From the NCBI RefSeq assembly GCF_019803445.1, contig NZ_CP081844.1:3236501-3300500 (forward strand): DNA of 64,000 bases. The letters run 5' to 3'. Within the stretch, counting starts at the first letter, position 1, and every line of letters starts with the position of its first letter. Shown here piece after piece: positions 1 to 8,857 of the stretch. Under the pieces are notes generated by a model that worked only from the letters and a program-made list of their open reading frames with translations, had not been told where the DNA came from and did no database searches. The position numbers and the translations under genes were made by a program. The stretch is from Caenibius sp. WL. GTDB taxonomy: Bacteria > Pseudomonadota > Alphaproteobacteria > Sphingomonadales > Sphingomonadaceae.

Positions 1-11
1 CAAGCGGCGGC

Positions 12-914
12 GTGCGGCTGGACAAGGCGCTGGCCGAAGCCAGCGGCCTTTCGCGTGAGCGGGTGAAAGCGCTGCTGGGCGAAGGCCGGATCACGCTGGA
101 CGGCCAGCCGGCCCCCGGCGCATCCGCCAAGACCGCGGCGGGCGCCCATTTCGCGATTGCCGTGCCCCCCGCCGCCGAAGCGCAGGCCGCACCGCAGGCC
201 ATCCCCCTTGTCGTGGCGTACGAGGATGACGACCTGATCGTGATCGACAAACCCGCCGGGCTGGTGGTCCATCCGGCCGCGGGCAATCCCGATGGGACGC
301 TGGTCAACGCGCTGCTGCATCATTGCGGCGATTCGCTTTCGGGCATCGGCGGCGTGGCTCGCCCGGGCATCGTCCACCGGATCGACAAGGACACCTCCGG
401 CCTGCTGGTGGTGGCCAAGAACGACGCCGCGCACGAAGGGCTCGCCCGGCAATTCGCCGATCATTCCATCGAGCGCGCCTATCTCGCAGTGGTGAACGGA
501 CATCCCGTGCCACCGGCGGGCACTGTCGCTGCGCGAATCGGCCGCTCCGACGCGAATCGCAAGAAGATGGCCGTGCTGTCCCCCGATAGCAGCCGCGGCA
601 AGCACGCCGTCACCCATTACAAGACGCTGAAATTGATGAACAACTGCGCGCTGGTCGAATGCCGGCTGGAAACCGGGCGGACGCATCAGGTGCGCGTTCA
701 CATGGCGTCAATCGGTCATGCCCTATTAGGGGATCCGACTTATGGACGCCCTCACGCCAAGCTACGGCCGGTTCTTTCCGCCCTCGGCTTCCGCCGTCAG
801 GCGCTGCATGCGGCAGTGCTCGGCTTCGTTCATCCGGGCAGCGGCGAGACCATCCGTTTCGAGAGCGAACTGCCCCTCGACATGCGGGAACTGATTGATG
901 AAACCACTCGTTGA
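12..914 (+). CDS. rluD: RluD-family 23S rRNA pseudouridine synthase, possibly 5'-partial
   Basis: Converts specific uridines of large-subunit rRNA to pseudouridine. An S4 RNA-binding domain occupies about residues 1-60 (RLDKALAEASGLSRERVKAL), followed by the RluA/RluD catalytic domain with HRIDKDTSGLLVVAKN at about residues 122-137, which carries the catalytic Asp, and the family's closing motif TGRTHQVRVHM. The first visible start is a GTG 12 bases into the window. Family members usually have a few more residues before the S4 domain, so the true start may lie outside. The gene ends 130 bp before rpoH, in the same direction. RluD is favoured over RluA/C by the S4 domain and the overall length of about 300 residues. 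Confidence 0.9.
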   Translation: MRLDKALAEASGLSRERVKALLGEGRITLDGQPAPGASAKTAAGAHFAIAVPPAAEAQAAPQAIPLVVAYEDDDLIVIDKPAGLVVHPAAGNPDGTLVNALLHHCGDSLSGIGGVARPGIVHRIDKDTSGLLVVAKNDAAHEGLARQFADHSIERAYLAVVNGHPVPPAGTVAARIGRSDANRKKMAVLSPDSSRGKHAVTHYKTLKLMNNCALVECRLETGRTHQVRVHMASIGHALLGDPTYGRPHAKLRPVLSALGFRRQALHAAVLGFVHPGSGETIRFESELPLDMRELIDETTR

Positions 915-1044
915 AATCGATGAAATCACCCGCACTCACGGCAGAATTCGGGTATAAGGGAATGTGGGCAAGTGGCCGTGCCCAGCCGGACGCCCAGCAG
1001 GGGTCTGGCAAAACAGCGGTCGACACTTTGAAAGGTATGGGACT

Positions 1045-1962
1045 TTGACCGAGAAAAACACCACCATCAGGAGAACGGCGTCTGTCCCGGCGTTGAGCGG
1101 GGAGCAGAGCCTCAACCGATATCTGGCCGAGATCAAGAAATTCCCGGTGCTGACGGCCGAGCAGGAATACATGCTCGCCAAGCGCTATCAGGAACATCAG
1201 GATCCCGAAGCCGCCGCACAGCTGGTGACGAGCCATCTGCGACTCGTGGCGAAGATCGCCATGGGCTATCGCGGCTATGGCCTGCCCGTGTCCGACCTGA
1301 TTTCCGAAGGGAACGTCGGGCTGATGCAGGGCGTGAAGAAATTCGAACCCGATCGCGGCTTCCGCCTCGCGACTTACGCGATGTGGTGGATCAAGGCTTC
1401 GATGCAGGAATTCATTCTGCGCAGCTGGTCGCTCGTCAAGATGGGCACCACCGCCGCGCAGAAGAAGCTGTTCTTCAACCTGCGCCGGATGAAGAAGAAC
1501 CTCGATGCTTACGAGGATACCGATCTTCATCCCGACGATGTGAAGAAGATCGCCGAAGACCTCGGCGTGCCCGAGCAGGAAGTCATCAACATGAACCGGC
1601 GGATGCTGATGGGGGGCGATTCCTCGCTCAACGTCTCCATGCGCCAGGGCGAAGAAGGCTCCGGCCAATGGCAGGACTGGCTGGCGGACGACCGCCCACT
1701 GCAGGACGAAACCGTGGCCGAAGCCGAGGAAGCCGAACTGCATCACGAGATGCTGGCCGAAGCGATGGACAGCCTAAACGAACGCGAACGGCATATCCTG
1801 GTCGAACGGCGGCTGACGGAAAATCCGAAGACGCTGGAAGAACTCAGCCAGGTCTATGACGTATCGCGCGAACGCATCCGCCAGATCGAAGTGCGCGCGT
1901 TCGAAAAACTGCAGAAGGCGATGTATCGCCTGGCGGACAAGAAGCTGCTCGCCCCGGCCTGA
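1045..1962 (+). CDS. rpoH: RNA polymerase heat-shock sigma factor RpoH (sigma-32)
   Basis: Directs RNA polymerase to heat-shock promoters (chaperones, Clp proteases). Regions 2.1-2.4 are seen as LVAKIAMGYRGYGLPVSDL followed by EGNVGLMQGVKKFEPDRGF and TYAMWWIKASMQEFILRSWS. Directly after them comes QKKLFFNLR, the RpoH box that separates sigma-32 from other sigma-70 factors. Region 4 ends with DVSRERIRQIEVRAFEKLQ. I place the start at TTG 1045, giving 305 residues, because an AAAGG ribosome site sits 9 nt upstream and the family begins close to this point. An in-frame ATG at 964 would add 27 residues of unlikely sequence. A terminator follows the gene. A second rpoH elsewhere is common in alphaproteobacteria and cannot be excluded. 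Confidence 0.93.
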   Translation: MTEKNTTIRRTASVPALSGEQSLNRYLAEIKKFPVLTAEQEYMLAKRYQEHQDPEAAAQLVTSHLRLVAKIAMGYRGYGLPVSDLISEGNVGLMQGVKKFEPDRGFRLATYAMWWIKASMQEFILRSWSLVKMGTTAAQKKLFFNLRRMKKNLDAYEDTDLHPDDVKKIAEDLGVPEQEVINMNRRMLMGGDSSLNVSMRQGEEGSGQWQDWLADDRPLQDETVAEAEEAELHHEMLAEAMDSLNERERHILVERRLTENPKTLEELSQVYDVSRERIRQIEVRAFEKLQKAMYRLADKKLLAPA

Positions 1963-1987
1963 TCCGGTCGCCCTTCTGCTGAAAAGC

Positions 1988-2017
1988 GCCGGTATCCCTC
2001 GGGATGCCGGCCTTTTT
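1988..2017 (+). terminator. rho-independent terminator of rpoH
   Basis: A GC-rich inverted repeat (GCCGGTATCC / GGATGCCGGC, one G-T wobble, loop CTCG) is followed by a run of six T. It lies 25 nt after the rpoH stop and just before the convergent gene ending at 2029. Confidence 0.85.
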
Positions 2018-2028
2018 TATGGGCAGTG

Positions 2029-2841
2029 CTAGAACCGCCGCGCCACGCCCAGATAGAGTTGGCTGTCCGGGCTCTCCCGGTTGAGGCCGAGATTGAGCCC
2101 GACATCGAACTGGGTGCCATCGTTCGGCTGCCATGCCGCCGAAAGGCCGAGCAGCGCTTCCGTCGCGTGGCCTGTGGGATCGCGATCGCGATAGAGCGCG
2201 ATTTCGGTCGACGCGGAAAGGCTGTCGGTCAGCGCGAAGCCCAGCCCGACAACATTGCCGAAGCGCAAGTGCCGCCCATCGCCATCGCCGTCCGCCGCCG
2301 CATCGACTTGCGGGGTCAGCGCCAGCGAAACCGTGTCGTTCAGTTCGAAGCTCAACGGCACCAGCAGCCCGGCCGACCAGTCGCCCGCCCCCAGCGGGGC
2401 CGAGCCCACCGGCAGAGTGACATAAGGCATCACCGCCAGCGAAAAGCCCGAACCATCGGGATTGCGCAGGTTCTGCCGCAGGGCGACCGTAACGTCCCCC
2501 ACGCCCGATTCCCTGCCGATCCGCCCGGTCACTTTGTCGCGCGTGCGCACATGGCCGTAGGCCGTCCATCCGGCCTGCATCTCCAGGCTGCCAGTGAGGC
2601 CGATCCGCAGCAGCATCTCGCCGGCCGCGATCGTGGCCGTGCGGGCCGCGCCGTCGCTCTCCCGAGTCCAGTCGATCAGGCCCATTTCGCCGACCACGGT
2701 GCCGGGCGCCACCGTGCAGGCGGGCGTTCCCAATCCCGGCCGGTCGGGGCAGAGATCGCGCGCTTCCTCCGCATGGGCGGGCGCCGCGATCAGGCAGACG
2801 GCGCAAAGGGACAGACCACCAACGAGAGACAAACGCTTCAC
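2029..2841 (-). CDS. outer-membrane transporter-like protein of the MetA-pathway phenol-degradation family
   Basis: About 270 residues with a signal peptide (KRLSLVGGLSLCAVCLIA...APAHA) followed by alternating short beta-type segments and a C-terminal aromatic residue (GVARRF), as in outer-membrane beta-barrels. Stretches such as SGVGDVTVALRQNL and LAVMPYVTLPVGS match the family annotated as transporter / Phenol_MetA_deg, whose substrate is generally unknown. The GTG at 2841 is chosen because GGAG lies 9 nt upstream and the signal peptide then starts correctly; longer in-frame starts only add hydrophilic residues. It converges on rpoH, with the rpoH terminator between them. The substrate is not predictable here. 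Confidence 0.7.
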   Translation of the reverse strand: MKRLSLVGGLSLCAVCLIAAPAHAEEARDLCPDRPGLGTPACTVAPGTVVGEMGLIDWTRESDGAARTATIAAGEMLLRIGLTGSLEMQAGWTAYGHVRTRDKVTGRIGRESGVGDVTVALRQNLRNPDGSGFSLAVMPYVTLPVGSAPLGAGDWSAGLLVPLSFELNDTVSLALTPQVDAAADGDGDGRHLRFGNVVGLGFALTDSLSASTEIALYRDRDPTGHATEALLGLSAAWQPNDGTQFDVGLNLGLNRESPDSQLYLGVARRF

Positions 2842-2962
2842 GGCCTTGAACTCCAAGGGTAAACCGCCCCCTCTATGCCCTGCCTGAGCCTTGGGGGAAA
2901 CCGCCCGCATGCGCGATTGGGTGAATTCCCTGTCCCGGTTTCACCGCGCATGATTGCTTGCC

Positions 2963-3074
2963 GCATCGTTTTGCGGAAAACCGGTTCCCACTTTTCCGCA
3001 CGATGCAACATTCTCTTTTCCGTATCGTTTTTTCGGAAAACCGGTTCCCACTTTTCCGCACGATGCTCTAGAGC
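2963..3074. repeat. two tandem copies of an alphaproteobacterial intergenic palindromic repeat
   Basis: Two 44-nt units (2963-3006 and 3023-3066, period 60) share CGGAAAACCGGTTCCCACTT followed by TTCCGCACGATGC. Each can fold through CGGAAAA...TTTTCCG. A 10-nt perfect palindrome GCTCTAGAGC (3065-3074) follows directly, 6 nt before the mtgA start. From memory, this repeat type recurs between genes across alphaproteobacteria. A function such as mRNA processing or end protection is inference. Confidence 0.8.
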
Positions 3075-3080
3075 ACATTC

Positions 3081-3752
3081 ATGGTTGGCCGCCTCATTCG
3101 CTTCGTCTTTCAATGCATCCTGGCCTTTCTGGTCCTCAGCGTCGCGCTGGTGCTGCTGTACAAATGGGTGCCCGTGCCGGTGACGGCGACCATGCTGATG
3201 GACCCCAACGGCATGACGAAGGACTGGACTCCGCTCAGCCGGATCGACCGCACCATGGTGGCCGCCGCCATCGCCGCGGAAGACGGCAAATTCTGCAGCC
3301 ACAACGGTTTCGACCGACAGGCGATCGAACGGGCGATAGAGCGCAACGCGCGCGGCGGGCGCATTCGCGGCGGCTCCACCATTTCCCAGCAGACCGCCAA
3401 GAACGTGTTCCTGTGGCAAGGCGGCGGCTATCTGCGCAAAGGGCTGGAAGCCTGGTTTACCGTCCTGATCGAAAGCGTGTGGGGCAAGCGGCGGATCATG
3501 GAAGTCTATCTCAACGTCGCGGAAACCGGCATCGGCACTTATGGGGTGGAAGCCGGGGCGCAGCGTTATTTCAAACATTCCGCCGCGCATCTCACCCGCA
3601 GCGAAGCCGCCCGCATGGCCGCCGCGCTGCCGCTGCCCAAGAAACGGTCCGTCATCAGCCCGAGCGGTTTCACCCGCCGTTACGGCAACACGATCTCCGC
3701 CCGCGTGCGCGCGGTGGGGCGTGACGGGCTCGATAGCTGCGTGTACGAATAG
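3081..3752 (+). CDS. mtgA: monofunctional biosynthetic peptidoglycan transglycosylase
   Basis: Polymerises lipid II into glycan strands at the periplasmic face of the inner membrane, without a transpeptidase domain. The 223-residue protein has one N-terminal membrane anchor (about residues 8-27) and a GT51 domain with the catalytic motif AAEDGKFCSHNGFD (Glu67), GGSTISQQTAKNVF at about 98-110, and KRRIMEVYLNVAETG at about 136-150. Length and motif spacing match MtgA rather than a bifunctional PBP1. The gene follows the palindromic repeat pair almost directly, so its leader RNA may contain repeat hairpins. A CDF transporter begins 3 nt after its stop, so the two are probably co-transcribed. Confidence 0.93.
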   Translation: MVGRLIRFVFQCILAFLVLSVALVLLYKWVPVPVTATMLMDPNGMTKDWTPLSRIDRTMVAAAIAAEDGKFCSHNGFDRQAIERAIERNARGGRIRGGSTISQQTAKNVFLWQGGGYLRKGLEAWFTVLIESVWGKRRIMEVYLNVAETGIGTYGVEAGAQRYFKHSAAHLTRSEAARMAAALPLPKKRSVISPSGFTRRYGNTISARVRAVGRDGLDSCVYE

Positions 3753-3755
3753 ACC

Positions 3756-4697
3756 ATGGGCCAGGGGCACGGACACAGCGGGCACAGCCACAATCACGGG
3801 CACACACATGGCCACAGCCATGCGCCCGCCAGCTACGGCCGCGCGTTCGCCATCGGCGTGGTGCTCAACACCGTTTTCGTGGCGGTGGAAGCGACTTACG
3901 GCTACCTCTCCGGGTCGATGGCGCTGGTCGCCGATGCAGGACACAACCTTTCGGACGTGCTCAGCCTGCTGATCGCCTGGGGCGCCAGCGTGATGACCGC
4001 CCGCCCCGCTTCGGCACGGTTTACTTATGGCTTCAAATCCAGCTCGATTCTCGCCGCGCTGACCAATGCCGCGCTGCTGCTCGTCGCCATCGGCGCCATC
4101 CTGATCGAAACCATCCGCCGCCTTTACGAACCCGCGCCGGTGGAAGGGATGACGATGATCATCGTCGCGGCCATCGGCGTGGCGATCAACACGGGCACCG
4201 CGCTGCTGTTCATCGGCGGGCGCAAGAGCGACATCAACATCCGGGGCGCTTTCCTCCACATGGCGGCCGATGCGCTGGTTTCGGTCGGCGTGGTGGTGGC
4301 CGGTGTGCTGATTCTGCTGACCGGGCGGACATGGATCGACCCGGTGACCAGCCTTGTGATCGTGGCGGTGATCGCCTGGGGCACCTGGGGCCTGCTGAAA
4401 GACAGCGTGCGCATGGGCCTGCTGGCCGTGCCCGATGCCATCGATGAAAGCGCGGTGCATGGCTATCTGGCGCAATTGCCGGGCGTCACCGCGGTGCACG
4501 ATCTCCACATCTGGCCGATGAGCACCACCGAAACCGCGCTCACCGCGCATCTGGTCATTCCCGGCGGCTATCCGGGCGACGCCTTCCTCCACGAAGCGGC
4601 GCACGAACTGGAACACCGCTTCCACATCGGCCACACGACCCTGCAGGTCGAAGCGGGCGAGCGGGATTGCGTTCTGGCGGGCGACGGGAGAATCTGA
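3756..4697 (+). CDS. cation diffusion facilitator (zinc/cobalt-type exporter, CzcD/ZitB-like)
   Basis: Proton-driven efflux of divalent cations, most likely zinc, across the inner membrane. The 313-residue protein opens with a His-rich metal-binding stretch (nine His in residues 5-22). Six predicted membrane segments follow, with the intramembrane sites DAGHNLSD (His63/Asp67) and HMAADALVSVGVV, then a soluble C-terminal domain containing HDLHIWPMS, which is diagnostic of the CzcD branch. It starts 3 nt after mtgA. Substrate choice between Zn, Co and Cd cannot be made from sequence alone. Confidence 0.92.
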   Translation: MGQGHGHSGHSHNHGHTHGHSHAPASYGRAFAIGVVLNTVFVAVEATYGYLSGSMALVADAGHNLSDVLSLLIAWGASVMTARPASARFTYGFKSSSILAALTNAALLLVAIGAILIETIRRLYEPAPVEGMTMIIVAAIGVAINTGTALLFIGGRKSDINIRGAFLHMAADALVSVGVVVAGVLILLTGRTWIDPVTSLVIVAVIAWGTWGLLKDSVRMGLLAVPDAIDESAVHGYLAQLPGVTAVHDLHIWPMSTTETALTAHLVIPGGYPGDAFLHEAAHELEHRFHIGHTTLQVEAGERDCVLAGDGRI

Positions 4698-4705
4698 AGC
4701 GTTCC

Positions 4706-5740
4706 CTACCGCCGTTTCCGGGCATGGAAGGCGGGATGATCGGCCACGGCAAAGCCGCGTGCGGGCCCGGCGATGATCCGGGCAAGGGCCGAAGTTGACA
4801 CGGTTGACACGGTGCAAGGGGTGAATGCGGGGACGCCTGGAGGCACGGTTGCGGGGCTCCCTTCGCTATCCCCGATAGCCCCTTCTGCGCCATTCCCCTC
4901 GCCTCTTTCGTCATTCCCGCGCAGGCGGGAATCCAGTTCTGCCGTCGCCTCTGGATCCCCGCCTGCGCGGGGATGACGAAGGGCAAGCAAGGCGCAGTGC
5001 CCCATGGCCTTGACCGCCGCTTCTTCGGGCATGGCCAACTCATCCACCAGAGCATAAGCTTCGGCACGCCATGCATCCCACTGCGCCGCGGCCTCGCCCT
5101 CTGCCGCCGCGCGCACCGCGAAATAGGCCTCGTCCTCCCGCCGCCACAGCGGCATGTCCTCCTCGCCGGCGGCATCGGCTTCCTCCGCCGCATCCTCATC
5201 CGCGTCCTCATCGCCGTGGAACAGCCGCTGTTCGGCCTCCGCCACCGCCCGCGCAATCGCCTGCTCGCGCGGCAGCGGCAGAGCATCCTCGCCCGCCAGC
5301 CCCTCGGGGCACGGCGCCCCGGCCAGCACGGCCAGCAGATCGTCGAACCGCCCGGCATCGCGCTGCGCCGCGCGGTTCTCTGCCATCCGGTCGAGCCGGG
5401 CGAGATGCGCCAACAGCAGCCGGGTGTCGTACTTGCGCCGCGTGCCCACCTGTTCGCCGCGATAATAGACCGGTTCTTCCACCCCATCGATGGCGCGGGC
5501 GGCCAGCACCTGTTCGCCATGATCGTGCGCCAGCACCAGCGCCGCCGCCCATCCGCGCGCGAACAGCGGATCGCGCCGCCGCAGGCGATAGGCCGCTTCG
5601 GCCGAGAGCCCGACGTGGGCGCAGGCGGCGCGGACATGGCCTTTCAGCGCAAGGTGTTCGAGAAACCGGGTCCGGGCGGCGGGCGTCCATCCGCGGGGCG
5701 AGACGCCGGGTATCACGGGCGTGTTCGAAAGATCCGACAT
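4706..5740 (-). CDS. terminase-small-subunit-like HTH protein of unknown role, with an in-frame repeat insertion
   Basis: About 344 residues. The first 120 (WTPAARTRFLEHLALKGHVR, then GLSAEAAYRLRRRDP, VYYRGEQVGTRRKYD, RLLLAHLARLD) resemble the helix-turn-helix proteins related to phage terminase small subunits that are common as stand-alone genes in sphingomonads. A central acidic, Ala/Glu-rich region follows. The C-terminal part includes a copy of a palindromic repeat read in frame (4909-4978, giving RHPRAGGDP...RLRGNDE) and then low-complexity Ser/Thr/Pro sequence, so the original protein may have ended before the insertion. The start is ATG 5740, since earlier in-frame starts run into a different region. 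No large terminase subunit or other phage gene is nearby, and the function is unknown. Confidence 0.6.
   Translation of the reverse strand: MSDLSNTPVIPGVSPRGWTPAARTRFLEHLALKGHVRAACAHVGLSAEAAYRLRRRDPLFARGWAAALVLAHDHGEQVLAARAIDGVEEPVYYRGEQVGTRRKYDTRLLLAHLARLDRMAENRAAQRDAGRFDDLLAVLAGAPCPEGLAGEDALPLPREQAIARAVAEAEQRLFHGDEDADEDAAEEADAAGEEDMPLWRREDEAYFAVRAAAEGEAAAQWDAWRAEAYALVDELAMPEEAAVKAMGHCALLALRHPRAGGDPEATAELDSRLRGNDERGEGNGAEGAIGDSEGSPATVPPGVPAFTPCTVSTVSTSALARIIAGPARGFAVADHPAFHARKRR
4909..4978. repeat. 70-nt palindromic element (CGTCATTCCCGC family) inside a coding sequence
   Basis: Two 28-nt arms, CGTCATTCCCGCGCAGGCGG...AATCCAG (4909-4936) and its inverse (4951-4978), enclose a 14-nt centre. 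The same 70-nt architecture occurs at 15843-15912, with a half-unit at 11165-11192. Here it is read through, without a stop, as part of the gene at 4706-5740. Confidence 0.85.
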
Positions 5741-6113
5741 GATTCGCTGCTCCTCAACAGAACAAAAGGCGAATCGCATCTACTATGCACGGAGTTGCCT
5801 GTAGGACAGCGGTTTTTGGCAAGGGACGCGGCTCATCCCACCACTCCTTCCCGCCACCATCCGCTCAGCCTGAGCTTGTCGAAGGCCGCGCGATACGGTC
5901 GCCCTATAAGCTGATGTTGGCGCGCGACCTTCGACAAGCTCAGGTCGAACGGGGATTGAAGAGTTCGGCGGGTTCAGCCTGAGCGGGAGTGGAAAAGGTT
6001 TGGCGGGCTCAGGCCGGGCGGAAGAGGGAAAGTTCAATCGGAATAGCAGTGTGCAAAAGCACGGCACCCCGCAGTTCCCGGCTTGCGAGAGCCCAAACCC
6101 CGGCGGGCTTCCA
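5741..6113. other. 373-bp gene-free stretch holding repeats
   Basis: I see no credible gene here. The short open frames are built from the repeat motif (translations rich in PELVEG and LRQAQ). It separates the leftward gene starting at 5740 from the leftward acetyltransferase ending at 6114, and contains an inverted pair of the CCTGAGCTTGTCGAAGG repeat plus a third partial copy near 5972. Confidence 0.6.
5869..5944. repeat. inverted pair of the CCTGAGCTTGTCGAAGG repeat
   Basis: CCTGAGCTTGTCGAAGG (5869-5885) and its exact inverse (5928-5944) lie 42 nt apart. Another unit with its own inverted flanks is at 48359-48387. This short repeat is abundant between genes in sphingomonads and several other proteobacteria. 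Confidence 0.8.
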
Positions 6114-6593
6114 TCACTTTTCCGCCGGTTCGATATCGAAATGCATCACGTCTTCGCGCGTGCCCAGCTTGGTGTAGAGCGCAATGGCCGGATCATCCCC
6201 ATAATCGGCCTGCACATAGATGACCCAGGCGCCGATCTCGCGCGCATGGTCCTGCAACCAGCCGATCAGCGCCTGCGCCACACCCTTGCGGCGATGCGCG
6301 GCGGCGACGGCGAGATCGTAGATATAGATTTCGCTCCGCGCCTGTTCGAATTTAGGCAGGACATAGGCCGACAGGGCGCCGATCACTTCGCCTTTTCCGG
6401 CAAAGGCGGCCACTTGCACGAAATCATCGCGCGCCAGCAGGCCTTGGAGATAGGCATCATCCGGCGGTGCGGAGCCATAGCTGTGCGGATCTTCGAAAGC
6501 CTGGCCATAAAGCTGCAGCACGGACCGCATATCCGCGATCCGTGCTGCATCCAATCTTTCAACCAGAAAGCCTGCCGGGCTGTCCGTCGTCAT
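6114..6593 (-). CDS. GNAT N-acetyltransferase resembling the aminoglycoside 3-N-acetyltransferase AAC(3)-I family
   Basis: Acetyl-CoA-dependent N-acetyltransferase of 159 residues, the usual length of AAC(3)-I enzymes. Motifs typical of that group are YGQAFEDPHSYG, PPDDAYLQGLLA, LPKFEQARSEIYIYDLAV, the acetyl-CoA loop RRKGVAQALIGWL, YVQADYGDDPAIALYTKLG and TREDVMHFDI. Many chromosomal relatives carry these motifs without proven aminoglycoside activity, so the substrate remains open. It starts 18 nt after the clpX stop in the same direction and may be transcribed with it. I see no transposon or integron sequence beside it, which suggests a resident gene. Confidence 0.82.
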   Translation of the reverse strand: MTTDSPAGFLVERLDAARIADMRSVLQLYGQAFEDPHSYGSAPPDDAYLQGLLARDDFVQVAAFAGKGEVIGALSAYVLPKFEQARSEIYIYDLAVAAAHRRKGVAQALIGWLQDHAREIGAWVIYVQADYGDDPAIALYTKLGTREDVMHFDIEPAEK

Positions 6594-6611
6594 ACCGGCA
6601 GGCGCGCCGTC

Positions 6612-7871
<1,260 letters not shown>

Positions 7872-8042
7872 AGTTCAGTCCTACCCACGCGAAATGCGGG
7901 GATTCGCCAGTTACACTCTAGTCACCCGGCAGTCATAATCAATCCGCCCGCTCACGATGCGGAATTATGCCCCATCGTGGTGCGAAAATGACGGCGGCAG
8001 CCGGCTCTCGCGCCGTCAGCCGCCGCATCGGGGCGCAGCGCC

Positions 8043-8747
8043 TTACTCAGGCGCGCCGCCCGAACCGCTGTCGGCCGCCGGTTCTTCGGTTTCGGGGCGG
8101 GTTTCGAACACCTTGTCCACGATCCCGAATTTCAGCGCCTCGTCCGCTTCGAGGAAGGTATCGCGATCCAGCGCCTTCTCGATCTCGGTCAGGCTCTGGC
8201 CGGTATACTTCACGTAGAGGTCGTTCATCCGCTGGCGGATGCGGAGGATTTCGCGGGCCTGGATTTCGATATCCGAAGCCATGCCCCGCGCCCCGCCCGA
8301 AGGCTGGTGGACCATGATCCGCGCGTTGGGCAGCGCGATGCGCATGCCCGGTTCGCCCGCGGCCAGCAGGAAGCTGCCCATCGAAGCCGCCTGGCCGATG
8401 CACACGGTCGAAACGCGCGGCTTGATATATTGCATGGTGTCGTGGATCGCCATGCCCGCCGTCACCACCCCGCCGGGCGAGTTGATGTACATGCTGATCG
8501 GCTTGGAGGGGTTTTCCGATTCCAGGAACAGCAACTGGGCCACGATCAGCGAGGCCATGTTGTCTTCCACCTGCCCGGTGACGAACACGATGCGTTCGCG
8601 CAGCAGGCGGCTGAAAATGTCGAAGCTGCGCTCGCCCCGGCTGGTCTGTTCCACCACGACCGGCACCAGCGCGCCGGTGACGGGATCGCGGGTGAACTGG
8701 CCCTGAGTTGCGTAAGCGTCGCCGGAATTGCCGAACAGGTCGATCAT
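8043..8747 (-). CDS. clpP: ATP-dependent Clp protease proteolytic subunit ClpP
   Basis: Serine peptidase that forms the tetradecameric degradation chamber used with ClpX or ClpA. The 234 residues contain the catalytic triad Ser122 (GQAASMGSF), His147 (IMVHQPSGG) and Asp196 (LDRDTF), each offset by 11 from the E. coli positions, together with the substrate-groove motif [15 protein letters not shown]. The first roughly 12 residues are probably a propeptide. It precedes clpX in the same orientation. A heat-shock-like promoter candidate lies just upstream (8772-8803), consistent with RpoH control. Confidence 0.98.
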   Translation of the reverse strand: MIDLFGNSGDAYATQGQFTRDPVTGALVPVVVEQTSRGERSFDIFSRLLRERIVFVTGQVEDNMASLIVAQLLFLESENPSKPISMYINSPGGVVTAGMAIHDTMQYIKPRVSTVCIGQAASMGSFLLAAGEPGMRIALPNARIMVHQPSGGARGMASDIEIQAREILRIRQRMNDLYVKYTGQSLTEIEKALDRDTFLEADEALKFGIVDKVFETRPETEEPAADSGSGGAPE

Positions 8748-8771
8748 GGAAGTCCTCTTGTGATTGCCTCG

Positions 8772-8803
8772 CCTATGTCGCGCTGCCGGCCCGGATGTTC
8801 AAG
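8772..8803 (-). promoter_or_regulatory. candidate sigma-32 promoter of clpP
   Basis: Read leftward, CTTGAAC (8797-8803) is followed after a 16-nt spacer by a CGACATAG-like -10 element (about 8772-8780), giving a short leader before the clpP ATG at 8747. The -35 matches the heat-shock consensus well and the -10 only partly. Confidence 0.4.
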
Positions 8804-8857
8804 AGGGTATCCCGCTTTTCCGCAGAGACGGCGCAAAGGCCCCGCCCCCCGCGCCGC

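Noticed and set aside
4793-4812. Tandem GTTGACACG as a rightward -35 promoter element
   Set aside because: No matching -10 or rightward gene follows; it lies inside the leftward gene's low-complexity tail.
4706-5740. Prophage remnant because of a terminase-small-subunit-like protein
   Set aside because: No large terminase, portal, capsid or integrase gene is nearby. Such HTH proteins occur as solitary genes in sphingomonads.
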